A stretch of 64,000 nt of DNA. Origin: Longimycelium tulufanense. Lineage in GTDB: Bacteria; Actinomycetota; Actinomycetes; Mycobacteriales; Pseudonocardiaceae. Within the stretch, counting starts at the first letter, position 1; each line of letters opens with the position of its first letter. Below are positions 8,384 to 17,353 of the stretch, one piece after another. Made by a program: the position numbers and the translations under genes. The notes under the pieces are model-generated. The model was not told where the DNA came from and searched no databases. It worked only from the letters and a program-made list of their open reading frames with translations. The DNA lies in the NCBI RefSeq assembly GCF_014645795.1, contig NZ_BMMK01000001.1, forward strand, positions 146,745 to 210,744, in the 5' to 3' direction.

Positions 8384-9601
8384 GTGGAGTCCAGCACGCG
8401 ACATCGTTCGCGAGTCGTCCTGCTCCTGCTGTCGTTCCTCGTCGCCGTCGCGGCGTCGTTGGTCGGCACGCAGGTGGCTTCGGCCACGCCGGGGCAGGAC
8501 TGGGTGTGGCGGGTTGACACCCGACACCCGTACGAGGATCAGATCTTCACCAGCGGCTTCTCGCCACGGGGCAACAACAACGACCTGACCCAGCACGTGT
8601 CTGGGGCTTCCATCCGTGACCGCAACAGTGGCTTCGTGGCGACGACCGCGAACCGCGCTGCGGCCGAGCGCATCGCTTACCTGTTGTTGCGGTCGAGGGA
8701 GAACGGATCGCAGCCCAACTCGGTGTGGATCTACCAGATCCGGCCGAGCGAGCAGTTCCGGGACGTCAACCTGAGCCTGGACTACTCGATCCAGCGCATG
8801 GAGGGCTGGGCCAACGACGACAACGGGCAGCTGAACCAGCTGCGCAACCTGCGGACCGTCTTCGGCTGGCAGCAGGAGTTCGCCTCGCTCGGCTCGATTC
8901 CGGCCTCGCAGGTGCACTCGGCGCAGCAGCTCACCATGCGCTGGGGTGAGGTGACCGAAGGGAACCCCGAGCAGAACCGGCGGTACCAGGCGGGGCGTCC
9001 GGTGTGGAACAACGAGCCGTACCAGGCCAGGTCCCGTGACCGGGAGCCGATCTGGGCGGTCGCCGGTGCGGTCATCGGCCTGGGCTGGTGCCTGGGCAAG
9101 CAGAATCGTCAGCCGCGGTCGGTCGAGGCGCGCGCCACGGCCGACAGCTGTGGGAAGGTCGAGCAGGTTCAGTTCAAGGGCCGGGGCAAGGTGTGGGACC
9201 CACGGCTGAACCGGGAGGTCACCCGGGACACCCTGTTCGGGTGGACCGAGAAGTGCGGTGGCGCGGGTGGCAAGCACTGTGTGCGCGTACCCGACGTCTG
9301 CTCGGTTCGCGTCGTCCGCTCACCGTCCGGCAACTTCTACGACATGCTCACCGGAAGCTGCGGCAAGGGTCACCTCTTCGACAAGTACCGCGTGAAGCTG
9401 GGTGCGGGCGGTAGCTCGAACACCTACGTGGACCAGACGATCAACGGGTTCGACACCAGCCACGAGCACTCGATTCTGGCCAACAAGGTGTGGGACAAGT
9501 ACCACGGCAAGCCGCTGTCGGAGAACTACCGGCTGGCCGACGTCTTCCAGGACGGCTCGTCCTGGTGGTCGAACTTCACGATCGTTCCCGAGATGCGGTG
9601 A
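8384..9601 (+). CDS. Secreted pertussis toxin S1-like ADP-ribosyltransferase
   Basis: Predicted exported mono-ADP-ribosyltransferase, 405 aa from GTG 8384 (AGGGGGA just upstream; a longer frame opens at 8351 without a binding site). Signal peptide residues 1-34. The core resembles pertussis toxin S1: NAD-binding Arg43 in VWRVDTRHP, His71 in QHVSGAS after the GFxxxGNN motif, the F-V-A-T-T strand at 84-88 for the usual STS, and Glu165 in the WQQEF motif (Q-x-E type). The similarity continues through the S1 helix ending LGWCLGKQ. The partner of the S1 disulfide (Cys41) is missing. A further 160-residue C-terminal region brings the cysteine count to six and matches nothing I recognise. No B-subunit genes are nearby. 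The target, protein or nucleic acid, is unknown. Confidence 0.8.
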   Translation: MESSTRHRSRVVLLLLSFLVAVAASLVGTQVASATPGQDWVWRVDTRHPYEDQIFTSGFSPRGNNNDLTQHVSGASIRDRNSGFVATTANRAAAERIAYLLLRSRENGSQPNSVWIYQIRPSEQFRDVNLSLDYSIQRMEGWANDDNGQLNQLRNLRTVFGWQQEFASLGSIPASQVHSAQQLTMRWGEVTEGNPEQNRRYQAGRPVWNNEPYQARSRDREPIWAVAGAVIGLGWCLGKQNRQPRSVEARATADSCGKVEQVQFKGRGKVWDPRLNREVTRDTLFGWTEKCGGAGGKHCVRVPDVCSVRVVRSPSGNFYDMLTGSCGKGHLFDKYRVKLGAGGSSNTYVDQTINGFDTSHEHSILANKVWDKYHGKPLSENYRLADVFQDGSSWWSNFTIVPEMR

Positions 9602-9608
9602 TCCGCAC

Positions 9609-9693
9609 GCTCTCATCGAGAGCGTCGCGACGTAGATAGCGTCGTATTCCGATTTGTAGAAGCGGGCACGGCTCCACTGGGTCGTGCCCGCTT
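9609..9693 (+). terminator. Two hairpins after toxin gene
   Basis: A small stem GCTCTC-ATC-GAGAGC at 9609-9623 is followed by an 11-bp perfect stem AAGCGGGCACG / CGTGCCCGCTT at 9660-9693 with a 12-base loop. The second is a convincing terminator for the toxin gene. The remaining bases to 9911 contain no gene and presumably carry the acylase promoter. Confidence 0.65.
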
Positions 9694-9911
9694 CCGCATG
9701 AGACGCTGCCACGTGACTCGTAGCGGTGGCCTGCTTCGATCACGATGCGGTACAGGTCATCACAGCAGCCCAATCGCTGCGAGGGGCTCCCTGTTGACCC
9801 TGATGCCTCGATGGACGTCGGAGCGTCCTTTCGTGGACAATCGTGTGTGGGAATCGAGAATTTCAGTGTGATACTTATCACTATCCGGAACGGTGGATGT
9901 GAGAAGCGGGT

Positions 9912-12347
9912 ATGCGAAGGGCCACGTTCTCGGGTCGACGGCTCACAGCCCTTGTCGTCGCCGTCGCAACGGTACTGACCACGGTTTCGGATGTCGCCAC
10001 AGATGATCAGATTGCCGGCACGATGGACTTGCGGGACGCGTCGAGGGGCGGTCTCGCGGCGGACATCCGCTATACCGAGTACGGTGTCCCGCACATCAAG
10101 GCGGCCAATTTCGCCGGGCTCGGCTATGGGTACGGGTTCGCGGCGGCAAAGGACAACATCTGTGCGTTGGCGGACATCTACCTGACGGTGGGTGCCGAGC
10201 GGTCCCGCTATCTCGGCCCCGACGCGTCAGGCAACACCGCCTACGGCGCGGCTCAGAGCAACCTGAACAGCGACCTGTACTTCCGGCAGGTCAACGACTC
10301 CGGCGTGGTCGAGCGTGTGCTCGACGCTCCACCACCGGTCGGTCCACGGGCCGAGGTGCGCGAGCTGATCCGCGGCTACGTGGCCGGCTACAACCGATAC
10401 CTGCGTGACACCGGGGTCGCGGGCATCTCGGACCCGGCCTGCCGAGGCGCAGCTTGGGTGCGTCCGATCACCGAGATCGACGTGTACCGGCATGTCCACG
10501 CGCTGTCCACGCTGGTCGCACAGGGACAGGTGATCGACGGTATCGCCCAGGCCGCACCGCCGGGTCCGGTCAGGAGCAGCGCGGCGACCGAGCCGGTCCC
10601 GGCCGACGCCCTCGACCGGGTACGCCGGGCCCTGGGCCACGGTGGTATGGGCAGCAACGCGATCGCCATCGGTTCGGACGGGACAGCGAACCGGAGGGGA
10701 TTGTTGCTGGGCAACCCACACTACTTCTGGCATGGCGGCATGCGATTCTGGCAGTCCCAGCTGACGGTGCCGGGGCGGCTCGACGTCAGCGGTGGCGGCC
10801 TGCTGGGGGTACCGCTGGTGCAGATCGGTTTCAATCGCGATGTCGCGTGGAGCCACACCGTCGCCAGACCGACCACGTTCGGCTTGTATCAGCTCCAGCT
10901 CGTGCCCGGGGCACCAACGACGTATCTGGTCGACGGCTCGCCGGAGCAGATGACCAGCCGTCAGGTGGCCGTCGAGGTTCGCAACCAGGACGGTTCCCTC
11001 AGCACGGTCGAACGCACCCTCTACTCGACGCGATATGGACCTGTGCTGTCGTCGGGCTTCAACCTCCCGTTGTCCTGGACCGGCACCAGCGCCTACGCGA
11101 TTCGGGATGCCAACCAGGGCAACTTACGCGGCCTGAACACCTGGTTCGAGCTCGGCCAAGCGCACAACGCCCGCGACGTCGTGCGCGCACTGTCCCGGAG
11201 CCAGGGGGTACCGTGGCTGAACACCGTCGCCACCGACCGGTCAGGGCAGGCGCTCTACGCCGACATCCAGGTTGTCCCGCACGTGACGGACGAGCTCGCA
11301 GCCCGGTGCAACACGGGGCTCGGCGCGAAAACCTTCCCGAACACCGGGATGACCATATTCGACGGATCACGGGGCGACTGCGCGTGGGGCAACGACCCGG
11401 ACGCGCCGGTGCCCGGTATCTTCGGCCCGCGCCGGATGCCGGTTCAGGCCCGCACCGACTACGTGGGGAACTTCAACGACAGCGCATGGCTGTCGAACCC
11501 GCACCAGCCGATCACCGGCTACCCACGGATCATGGGCGCTATCGCCACCGAGCGCAATCCTCGGACCCGCATGGGGTTCACCGTGGTCGAGGAACAGCTC
11601 GCGCGTGGCGGGTTTTCCCGTCAGGCCATGCAGGATCTGCTGTTCGATGATCGCAGCTGGGTCGGCGAACGGGCAGCCGCCGACACGGCCAAGATGTGCG
11701 CATCGTTCCCCGATGGCAGGGCGCCTACCTCGGGCGGCGGAACCGTCGAGGTCGGTCGAGCCTGTACCGCACTGTCCGAATGGGACCGACGGATGACCAC
11801 GGGTAGCCGCGGTGGCCTTCTGTTCGAGCGATACTGGTTGAGGGTTGCCGAACTTGACGATCTGTGGCGGGTGCCGTTCAACCCGGCCGAGCCGGTTGCG
11901 ACTCCGAACACGCTGAACACGGCGAACCCGTCGGTGCAGCGGGCACTCGGCGACGCCATTGCCGAGCTGCGGATCGCGGGCATCGAACCGGATGCCCCGC
12001 TCGGCGAGAACCACTATGTTGTGCGCGACGGCAGTCGGATCGTGATCCATGGCGGAACCGAGGCGCAGGGCGTGCTCAACGCGATCAATCCCATCTGGGA
12101 CCCGGCTCAAGGCAACACCGAGGTGTGGGACGGATCGAGCTACATCCAGGTGGTCTCGTTCACCAACGATCGCTGCCCGGACGCGACCACCCTCCTCACC
12201 TACTCCGAGTCCAGTGATCCGAGCTCACCACACTTCGCCGACCAGACCCACCTGTTCTCCGCGAGCCGGTGGGTGCGGGCCAGGTTCTGCGAGCGGGACA
12301 TCCGTTCCTCACCCGTGCTGCGGGTGGTGCGCCTGCGCGAGCGGTGA
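9912..12347 (+). CDS. Secreted penicillin acylase family amidohydrolase
   Basis: Ntn-hydrolase of the penicillin G acylase / aculeacin A acylase / acyl-homoserine-lactone acylase group, 811 aa. Signal peptide at 1-30. The alpha-chain (TEYGVPHIKAANFAGLGYGYGF region) precedes the autoprocessing site GGMG|SNAIAIG, whose Ser becomes the N-terminal nucleophile of the beta-chain. LLGNPHYFW and the FNRDVAWSHT block are also typical. Precursor length is right for the group. It would cut an acyl-amide bond outside the cell: a beta-lactam, lipopeptide or homoserine lactone; the exact substrate is not readable. It lies between the toxin gene and mmsA, transcribed towards mmsA. Confidence 0.9.
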   Translation: MRRATFSGRRLTALVVAVATVLTTVSDVATDDQIAGTMDLRDASRGGLAADIRYTEYGVPHIKAANFAGLGYGYGFAAAKDNICALADIYLTVGAERSRYLGPDASGNTAYGAAQSNLNSDLYFRQVNDSGVVERVLDAPPPVGPRAEVRELIRGYVAGYNRYLRDTGVAGISDPACRGAAWVRPITEIDVYRHVHALSTLVAQGQVIDGIAQAAPPGPVRSSAATEPVPADALDRVRRALGHGGMGSNAIAIGSDGTANRRGLLLGNPHYFWHGGMRFWQSQLTVPGRLDVSGGGLLGVPLVQIGFNRDVAWSHTVARPTTFGLYQLQLVPGAPTTYLVDGSPEQMTSRQVAVEVRNQDGSLSTVERTLYSTRYGPVLSSGFNLPLSWTGTSAYAIRDANQGNLRGLNTWFELGQAHNARDVVRALSRSQGVPWLNTVATDRSGQALYADIQVVPHVTDELAARCNTGLGAKTFPNTGMTIFDGSRGDCAWGNDPDAPVPGIFGPRRMPVQARTDYVGNFNDSAWLSNPHQPITGYPRIMGAIATERNPRTRMGFTVVEEQLARGGFSRQAMQDLLFDDRSWVGERAAADTAKMCASFPDGRAPTSGGGTVEVGRACTALSEWDRRMTTGSRGGLLFERYWLRVAELDDLWRVPFNPAEPVATPNTLNTANPSVQRALGDAIAELRIAGIEPDAPLGENHYVVRDGSRIVIHGGTEAQGVLNAINPIWDPAQGNTEVWDGSSYIQVVSFTNDRCPDATTLLTYSESSDPSSPHFADQTHLFSASRWVRARFCERDIRSSPVLRVVRLRER

Positions 12348-12521
12348 CGTTTCCGCGTCGCCACACGCACCAACCGCCGGAACTGGCCGGGGCCATTACC
12401 CGTGAACGAGGACCCACTCGGACCGGGGCCTCGGTGATCACCGCACCACACCGTGATCACACCAACCCCCGGCCACCAGTCGCATGGCAGCATCCGGTGC
12501 TGGCGTCGGCCCGCTCCCCGG

Positions 12522-14015
12522 CTAGTGGTTGCGGGGGAAACCGAGGTTGACGCCGCCGTGGGAGGGGTCGAGCCAGCGACTGGTGATGACCTTGGTGCGG
12601 GTGAAGAAGTGGATTCCGTCCGGACCGTAGGCGTGTGTGTCGCCGAAGAGCGATGACTTCCAGCCACCGAAGGAGTAGTAGGAGACCGGGACCGGGATCG
12701 GCACGTTGACCCCAACCATGCCAACCTCGACCTCGTTCTGATACCGGCGCGCCGCTCCGCCGTCATTGGTGAAGATCGCCGTGCCGTTGCCGTACGGGTT
12801 GGCGTTGACGAGCTGCAACGCCTCGTCATACGACGAGGCACGCACAACCGAGAGCACCGGACCGAAAATCTCGTCCCGGTAGATCCGCATCTCCGGCGTC
12901 ACGTGATCGAACAACGTCGGCCCGAGCCAGAACCCGTTGCCGTCACCGCCAACGGGGTGGTTCCGGCCATCCACGACCAGGGTGGCGCCCGACGCGACGC
13001 CGTCATCCAGATAGCCTGCGACGCGATCGCGGTGCGCGCGGGTAACCAGCGGGCCCATCTCGGCGCCCGGGTGCCGGCCGTCGCCGACCGAGACGCGACC
13101 GATGCGGTCGCGGATCCGGCTCACCAGGTCATCGCCGACCGGATCCACGGCCACCACAACGGACACCGCCATGCACCGCTCGCCGGCCGAGCCGAAACCG
13201 GCCGAGACCGCGGCATCCGCCGCCAGGTCCAGGTCGGCGTCGGGGAGCACGACCATGTGGTTCTTGGCGCCGCCCAGGGCCTGCACCCGCTTGCCGTGCC
13301 GGGTGCCGGTCTCGTAGACGTGGCGGGCCACCGGCGTCGACCCAACGAAGGAGACGGCCCGGACTTCCGGGTGCTCCAGCAGCCGGTCGACCGCAACCTT
13401 GTCCCCGTGCACGACGTTGAACACGCCCTCGGGTAGCCCGGCCTCGGCCCACCACTGGGCGAGGACGTTCGCCGCCGACGGGTCCTTCTCGCTCGGCTTG
13501 AGCACGACGGTGTCGCCGCACGCCACCGCAACCGGGGCGAACCACAACGGCACCATGGCGGGGAAGTTGAACGGCGAGATCACCCCGACCACGCCCAACG
13601 GCTGCCGTAGTGAGTAGACGTCCACCCGGGTCGAGGCGTTCTCGCTGAAACCGCCCTTGAGCAGGTGCGGCACCCCGCAGGCGAACTCGACGACCTCCAG
13701 CGCGCGCTGCACCTCGCCCGCGGCGTCGTCGAGGACCTTGCCGTGCTCGGCGGTGACCACCGCGGCCAGCTCGTCCCGCCGCGCCCGCAGGATCTCGCGG
13801 AACGCGAAGAGAACATTGGTTCTCCGGGCCAGTGAGGTGTCCCGCCAGCCGGGAAAGGCCCGCGCCGCCGCCGCGACCGCGCGGTCGACCTCCTCCAGCC
13901 CGGCGTAGTCGACGTGCGCACGCACCGCCCCGGTGGCCGGGTCGAACACCTCACCGGTGCGCTCGGCAACGCCCTCCCAGGGCTTGCCGTCGATCCAGTG
14001 TGAGATCCGGTTCAC
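12522..14015 (-). CDS. mmsA: CoA-acylating methylmalonate/malonate-semialdehyde dehydrogenase
   Basis: NAD-dependent aldehyde dehydrogenase, 497 aa, of the MMSDH (MmsA/IolA) family: converts methylmalonate semialdehyde to propionyl-CoA, or malonate semialdehyde to acetyl-CoA, with CO2 release. Catalytic Cys is in GSAGERCMAVSVVVAV; the nucleotide-binding ISPFNFPAMVPLWF and LKPSEKDPSA segments and the C-terminal GGWKSSLFGDTHAYGPDG are diagnostic. The GTG start overlaps the stop of the aminotransferase by 4 bp and has GGAGGAGGTG upstream, so the two are translationally coupled. With the aminotransferase it handles the beta-alanine (or beta-aminoisobutyrate) produced by the pyrimidine genes to its right. 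Confidence 0.93.
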   Translation of the reverse strand: MNRISHWIDGKPWEGVAERTGEVFDPATGAVRAHVDYAGLEEVDRAVAAAARAFPGWRDTSLARRTNVLFAFREILRARRDELAAVVTAEHGKVLDDAAGEVQRALEVVEFACGVPHLLKGGFSENASTRVDVYSLRQPLGVVGVISPFNFPAMVPLWFAPVAVACGDTVVLKPSEKDPSAANVLAQWWAEAGLPEGVFNVVHGDKVAVDRLLEHPEVRAVSFVGSTPVARHVYETGTRHGKRVQALGGAKNHMVVLPDADLDLAADAAVSAGFGSAGERCMAVSVVVAVDPVGDDLVSRIRDRIGRVSVGDGRHPGAEMGPLVTRAHRDRVAGYLDDGVASGATLVVDGRNHPVGGDGNGFWLGPTLFDHVTPEMRIYRDEIFGPVLSVVRASSYDEALQLVNANPYGNGTAIFTNDGGAARRYQNEVEVGMVGVNVPIPVPVSYYSFGGWKSSLFGDTHAYGPDGIHFFTRTKVITSRWLDPSHGGVNLGFPRNH

Positions 14016-15313
14016 CGTCCCACCTCCTCCTGCGCTGCCGAGATCGCCTCGTCCAGTACGCCGAGCGCCTCCTCGACCTCCTCGTCGGTGATGGTCATCG
14101 GCGGCGCGATCCGGATGACGTTTCCGTACAGCCCGCCCTTACCGACGAGCACGCCACGCGCACGGGCCTCCTCCAGCACCCGCGTCGCCGCGTCCGGACG
14201 GGGCGTGCCGTCCGGGTGGACCAGCTCCACCGCGACCATCAGCCCCATCCCGCGCACGTCCCCGACGACCGGGTTGCGCTCGGCGACCGAACGCAGGCCC
14301 GCCAGCAGCCGCGTGCCCTGCTTGGCGGCGTTGGCCTGGAGGTCGTGCTCGAACAGGTAGTCCAGCGCGGCGTCCGCGGCGGTCGTCGCCACCGGGTTCC
14401 CGCCGAACGTCGAGATGGACTGCGCGTGCAAGCTGTCCATCACGTCGCCGCGTGCCACGACCCCGCCGATCGCCAACCCGTTGGCCAGCCCCTTGGCGAA
14501 GGTCATCACGTCCGGCACCACTCCGTGCGCGTCGATTCCCCAGAAGTACTCGCCGGTACGCCCCCAGCCCGTCTGCACCTCGTCGGAAACGAAGAGGATC
14601 CCGTACTCGTCCAGGATTTCCTTGAACGCCCGAAACATCCCCTTCGGCGGAACCGCGAACCCGCCGACGCCCTGGATGGGCTCGGCGATCAGGCAGGCGA
14701 CGTCCCCGGCCGTGGTCGTCTCGATCACCTCGCGCAGGTCGTCCGCGCACGCACGGATGTAGTCGGCGTCGGAGAGATCGCGGAACGGGCTGCGGTAGCG
14801 GTAGCTGCCCTGCGCGTAGCTGACGTTCACCGGGGTCAACGAGGAGGCCGACCAGCCGCGGATCCCGGTCACGCCGACGGTCGCGAACGCCCGGCCGTGG
14901 TAGGAGTTGCGCATCGCCAGCACCTGGTTGCTCCGGCGGTACTGGCTGGCCAGCATGAGCGCGGTCTCGTTGGCCTCGGTGCCGGAGTTGGTGAAGAACA
15001 CCTTGGCGTCCGGGATGTTCGACAGCTTCGCGATGCGCTCGGCCAACCTCACCTGCGCCTCGATGAGATAGAGCGTCGAGGTGTGCACCACACCGGTGTC
15101 GAGCTGGCGCCGAACCGCATCGCTGATCTCGGCGATGTCGTAGCCGATCGCGTTGGTCAGGATCCCGCCGAAGAGGTCCAGGTAGCTGCGGCCCTCGCCG
15201 TCGACCACCCGCCGGCCCGAGCCCCGCACGATCTCGATGGGCTGGTCGTAGTAGAGGGCGAGCCAGCCCGGCATGACCGCCCGGTGCCGCGCCAGCAGGT
15301 CCGCGTGTGACAT
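14012..15313 (-). CDS. Class III aminotransferase, probable beta-alanine aminotransferase
   Basis: PLP-dependent class III aminotransferase, 433 aa, resembling alanine-glyoxylate/beta-aminoisobutyrate transaminases. Visible are the PLP-phosphate motif NSGTEANE, the pyridine-nitrogen Asp in LFVSDEVQTGWGRTG, and the Schiff-base Lys in MTFAKGLANG. ATG start with GGGGAGGAC upstream; stop overlaps mmsA. In context it should convert beta-alanine or 3-aminoisobutyrate to the semialdehyde used by MmsA. GABA or 2,2-dialkylglycine-type substrates remain possible from sequence alone. It is divergent from pucR. Confidence 0.88.
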   Translation of the reverse strand: MSHADLLARHRAVMPGWLALYYDQPIEIVRGSGRRVVDGEGRSYLDLFGGILTNAIGYDIAEISDAVRRQLDTGVVHTSTLYLIEAQVRLAERIAKLSNIPDAKVFFTNSGTEANETALMLASQYRRSNQVLAMRNSYHGRAFATVGVTGIRGWSASSLTPVNVSYAQGSYRYRSPFRDLSDADYIRACADDLREVIETTTAGDVACLIAEPIQGVGGFAVPPKGMFRAFKEILDEYGILFVSDEVQTGWGRTGEYFWGIDAHGVVPDVMTFAKGLANGLAIGGVVARGDVMDSLHAQSISTFGGNPVATTAADAALDYLFEHDLQANAAKQGTRLLAGLRSVAERNPVVGDVRGMGLMVAVELVHPDGTPRPDAATRVLEEARARGVLVGKGGLYGNVIRIAPPMTITDEEVEEALGVLDEAISAAQEEVGR

Positions 15314-15438
15314 GCGTCCTCCCCGGTCGATGCGCCCGTTGACAAGCCGAGTCTGCTGGCAGGCGGCGAGCCGGGGCTATGGACAACATGTACGCGATCG
15401 GGTGCATTGGGCTACGTTGTGTTCGGAGGTGAGTGTGG
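15314..15438. promoter_or_regulatory. Shared promoter region of aminotransferase and pucR
   Basis: A 125-bp divergent intergenic region. At 15380-15390 it contains TGGACAACATG, matching 10 of 11 bases of the arm of the 13-bp inverted repeat before the beta-ureidopropionase gene (TGGACAACCTG at 19267). This is a candidate half-site for the adjacent PucR regulator; that assignment is inference. Confidence 0.4.
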
Positions 15439-17076
15439 GTGTACCCGACGGTCTCGGAGGCCATCGCCCTGCCGGTGGTGCGGCGGGGCCGGCCCCGCGT
15501 GGTGGCGGGCTCGGCCGGCCTGGGCAACCGGGTGCGGTGGGCGCACGTCGCCGAGGTCGCCGACATCGCCCACCTGCTACGCGGCGGTGAGCTGGTGCTG
15601 ACCACCGGGATCGCCCTCCCGGACGACCCCGCGGGTCTGGCCCGCTACGTGGACGACCTGGTCGGGGTGGGCGCGGCCGGACTGGTGGTCGAGCTGGTCC
15701 GGCGCTGGCCGGACCGGCTGCCCTCGGCGCTGGTCCAGGCCGCCGAGCGGCGCGGGCTGCCGCTGGTGACGTTGTCGGCGGAGACCCGGTTCGTCTCGGT
15801 CACCGAGGCGGTCATCGAGCTGGTGATGGACCGCCAGGTCGCCGAGCTCCGCGCGGCCGAGCAGGTCCACGAGATCTTCACCGCGCTCACCGTGTCCGGT
15901 GCCGAGCCGACCGACATCCTGCACGAGGTGGCGCGGCTGGCCGGGCTGCCGGTCGTCCTGGAGACCCTCACCCACCACGTCCTCGCCTATGACACCGCGG
16001 GGGTGGACCCGGCCGGGCTGCTGCTGGACTGGGAGGCACGCTCACGGTCCGTGACGCCGGACGGGCGCACCGCCTACGACCCCGGCGCCGGCTGGCTGGT
16101 CACCGTCGTGGGTGCGCGGGGCGATGACTGGGGCCGGCTGGTGTTGGTCTCGCCCGACGAACCACCGCACCGGCACGTGGTGGTCGCCGAGCGCGCGGCA
16201 TCGGCGTTGGCGCTGCACCGGCTGGTCGCGCGTGACCGGGACACCCTGGAGCGTCAGACGCATCGCGCGCTGCTGTCGGAGCTGCTGGCTCCCGGAACCC
16301 CTTCCGGCGAGCTGCCCATGCGCGCCAACGCACTGGGAATCCCGTTGGAGGACAGGCAACTCGTCGGCGTTGCCATCCAGCCGTGCAGCACCGTACCGAC
16401 GAGCGCGGCCGCGGCGCTGGCGACGCAGGAAGTTCTGCGCGATCTCGCCGAAGTCACGGCGTCAGCGGCGCGCCGGGCACGGATTCCGGCACTCGTCGGC
16501 GTGGTCGACGACAGCAGCGTGCGTGCCCTGTTGTCCTTGCCCCGCAGGATGAACGTGTCCCAGGTACTGGACCAGGTCGCGCAGGAAGTGCATCGGCTGG
16601 CGGCCGGCACCCCTCGCGCGTCACGTGTCGTCGTCGCCGTGGGAACGACAGCGGCCTCGCTCTCGGATGCCCGGCGGAGCCTCGGCGAGGCAGCTCATGT
16701 CGCCAACGCTGCCTTGCGCTCGCCCGGTTCGAAGACCTATCACCGTCTCGACGACGTGCGGCTGCGCGGCGTCCTCCATCTACTGCGGGACGACGAACGC
16801 CTGTCCGCCTTCGTGCATCGCGAGCTGGGACCGCTGCTCGCTCGTGAGGACAACCAAGCTACCCGACTGATCGAGGCGTTGCGGGCGTTCTGTGAGCACG
16901 GCGGTAACAAGTCCTCGGCAGCAGCGGCGGTCCATCTGTCCCGCACCGCCTACTACCAACAACTGGAGCGCATCGAACAGCTTCTCGGTGTCTCCCTTGA
17001 CGACCCGGAGTCCACGCTGTCGCTCCATGTCGCCCTCCTCGCCTCGGACGTGATCACAACGAACCAGCACCGCTGA
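15439..17076 (+). CDS. PucR family transcriptional regulator
   Basis: Activator-type regulator of purine/pyrimidine and amine catabolism genes, about 545 aa. N-terminal PucR sensing domain begins YPTVSEAIALPVVRRG, followed by the WAHVAEVADIAHLLRGGEL block, a central GGDEF-like region, and a C-terminal HTH_30 helix-turn-helix (about residues 480-540, ALRAFCEHGGNKSSAAAAVHL then SRTAYYQQLERI). The open frame reaches GTG 15433, but GGAGGT at 15425-15430 fits GTG 15439 better. Its position between the two arms of the pyrimidine cluster suggests it controls them. The inducer is unknown. Confidence 0.9.
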   Translation: MYPTVSEAIALPVVRRGRPRVVAGSAGLGNRVRWAHVAEVADIAHLLRGGELVLTTGIALPDDPAGLARYVDDLVGVGAAGLVVELVRRWPDRLPSALVQAAERRGLPLVTLSAETRFVSVTEAVIELVMDRQVAELRAAEQVHEIFTALTVSGAEPTDILHEVARLAGLPVVLETLTHHVLAYDTAGVDPAGLLLDWEARSRSVTPDGRTAYDPGAGWLVTVVGARGDDWGRLVLVSPDEPPHRHVVVAERAASALALHRLVARDRDTLERQTHRALLSELLAPGTPSGELPMRANALGIPLEDRQLVGVAIQPCSTVPTSAAAALATQEVLRDLAEVTASAARRARIPALVGVVDDSSVRALLSLPRRMNVSQVLDQVAQEVHRLAAGTPRASRVVVAVGTTAASLSDARRSLGEAAHVANAALRSPGSKTYHRLDDVRLRGVLHLLRDDERLSAFVHRELGPLLAREDNQATRLIEALRAFCEHGGNKSSAAAAVHLSRTAYYQQLERIEQLLGVSLDDPESTLSLHVALLASDVITTNQHR

Positions 17077-17353
17077 GATCCGACGGTCACGTCGTTTGTC
17101 GCCGCCGCAAGGGAAGTCTGTCGAAGACCTGTCGAGACCAGGCGGAGTCCCTGGTCAGAGCATGGATTTTCGGTGCCGTGGCGAGCTGGCGACAACGTCG
17201 TTTCCGCTGGTCAGAGCGAAATGTGAAGACGGTATTCGCGTTTGCCAGGGTGCGTTGTTCGGGCAAGGATGGATCGTCCTGGAGTCAAGCCCCTGAACAA
17301 GGGCGTCCTTGTCGTGCTCGCCTGTCGTACACCCTTGCCCACAAGGAGGGACA
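17077..17353. other. Intergenic region upstream of ABC exporter
   Basis: About 280 bases with no convincing gene. Probably contains the promoter of the rightward operon, with a strong AAGGAGGG site just before the ATPase start. Confidence 0.4.
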
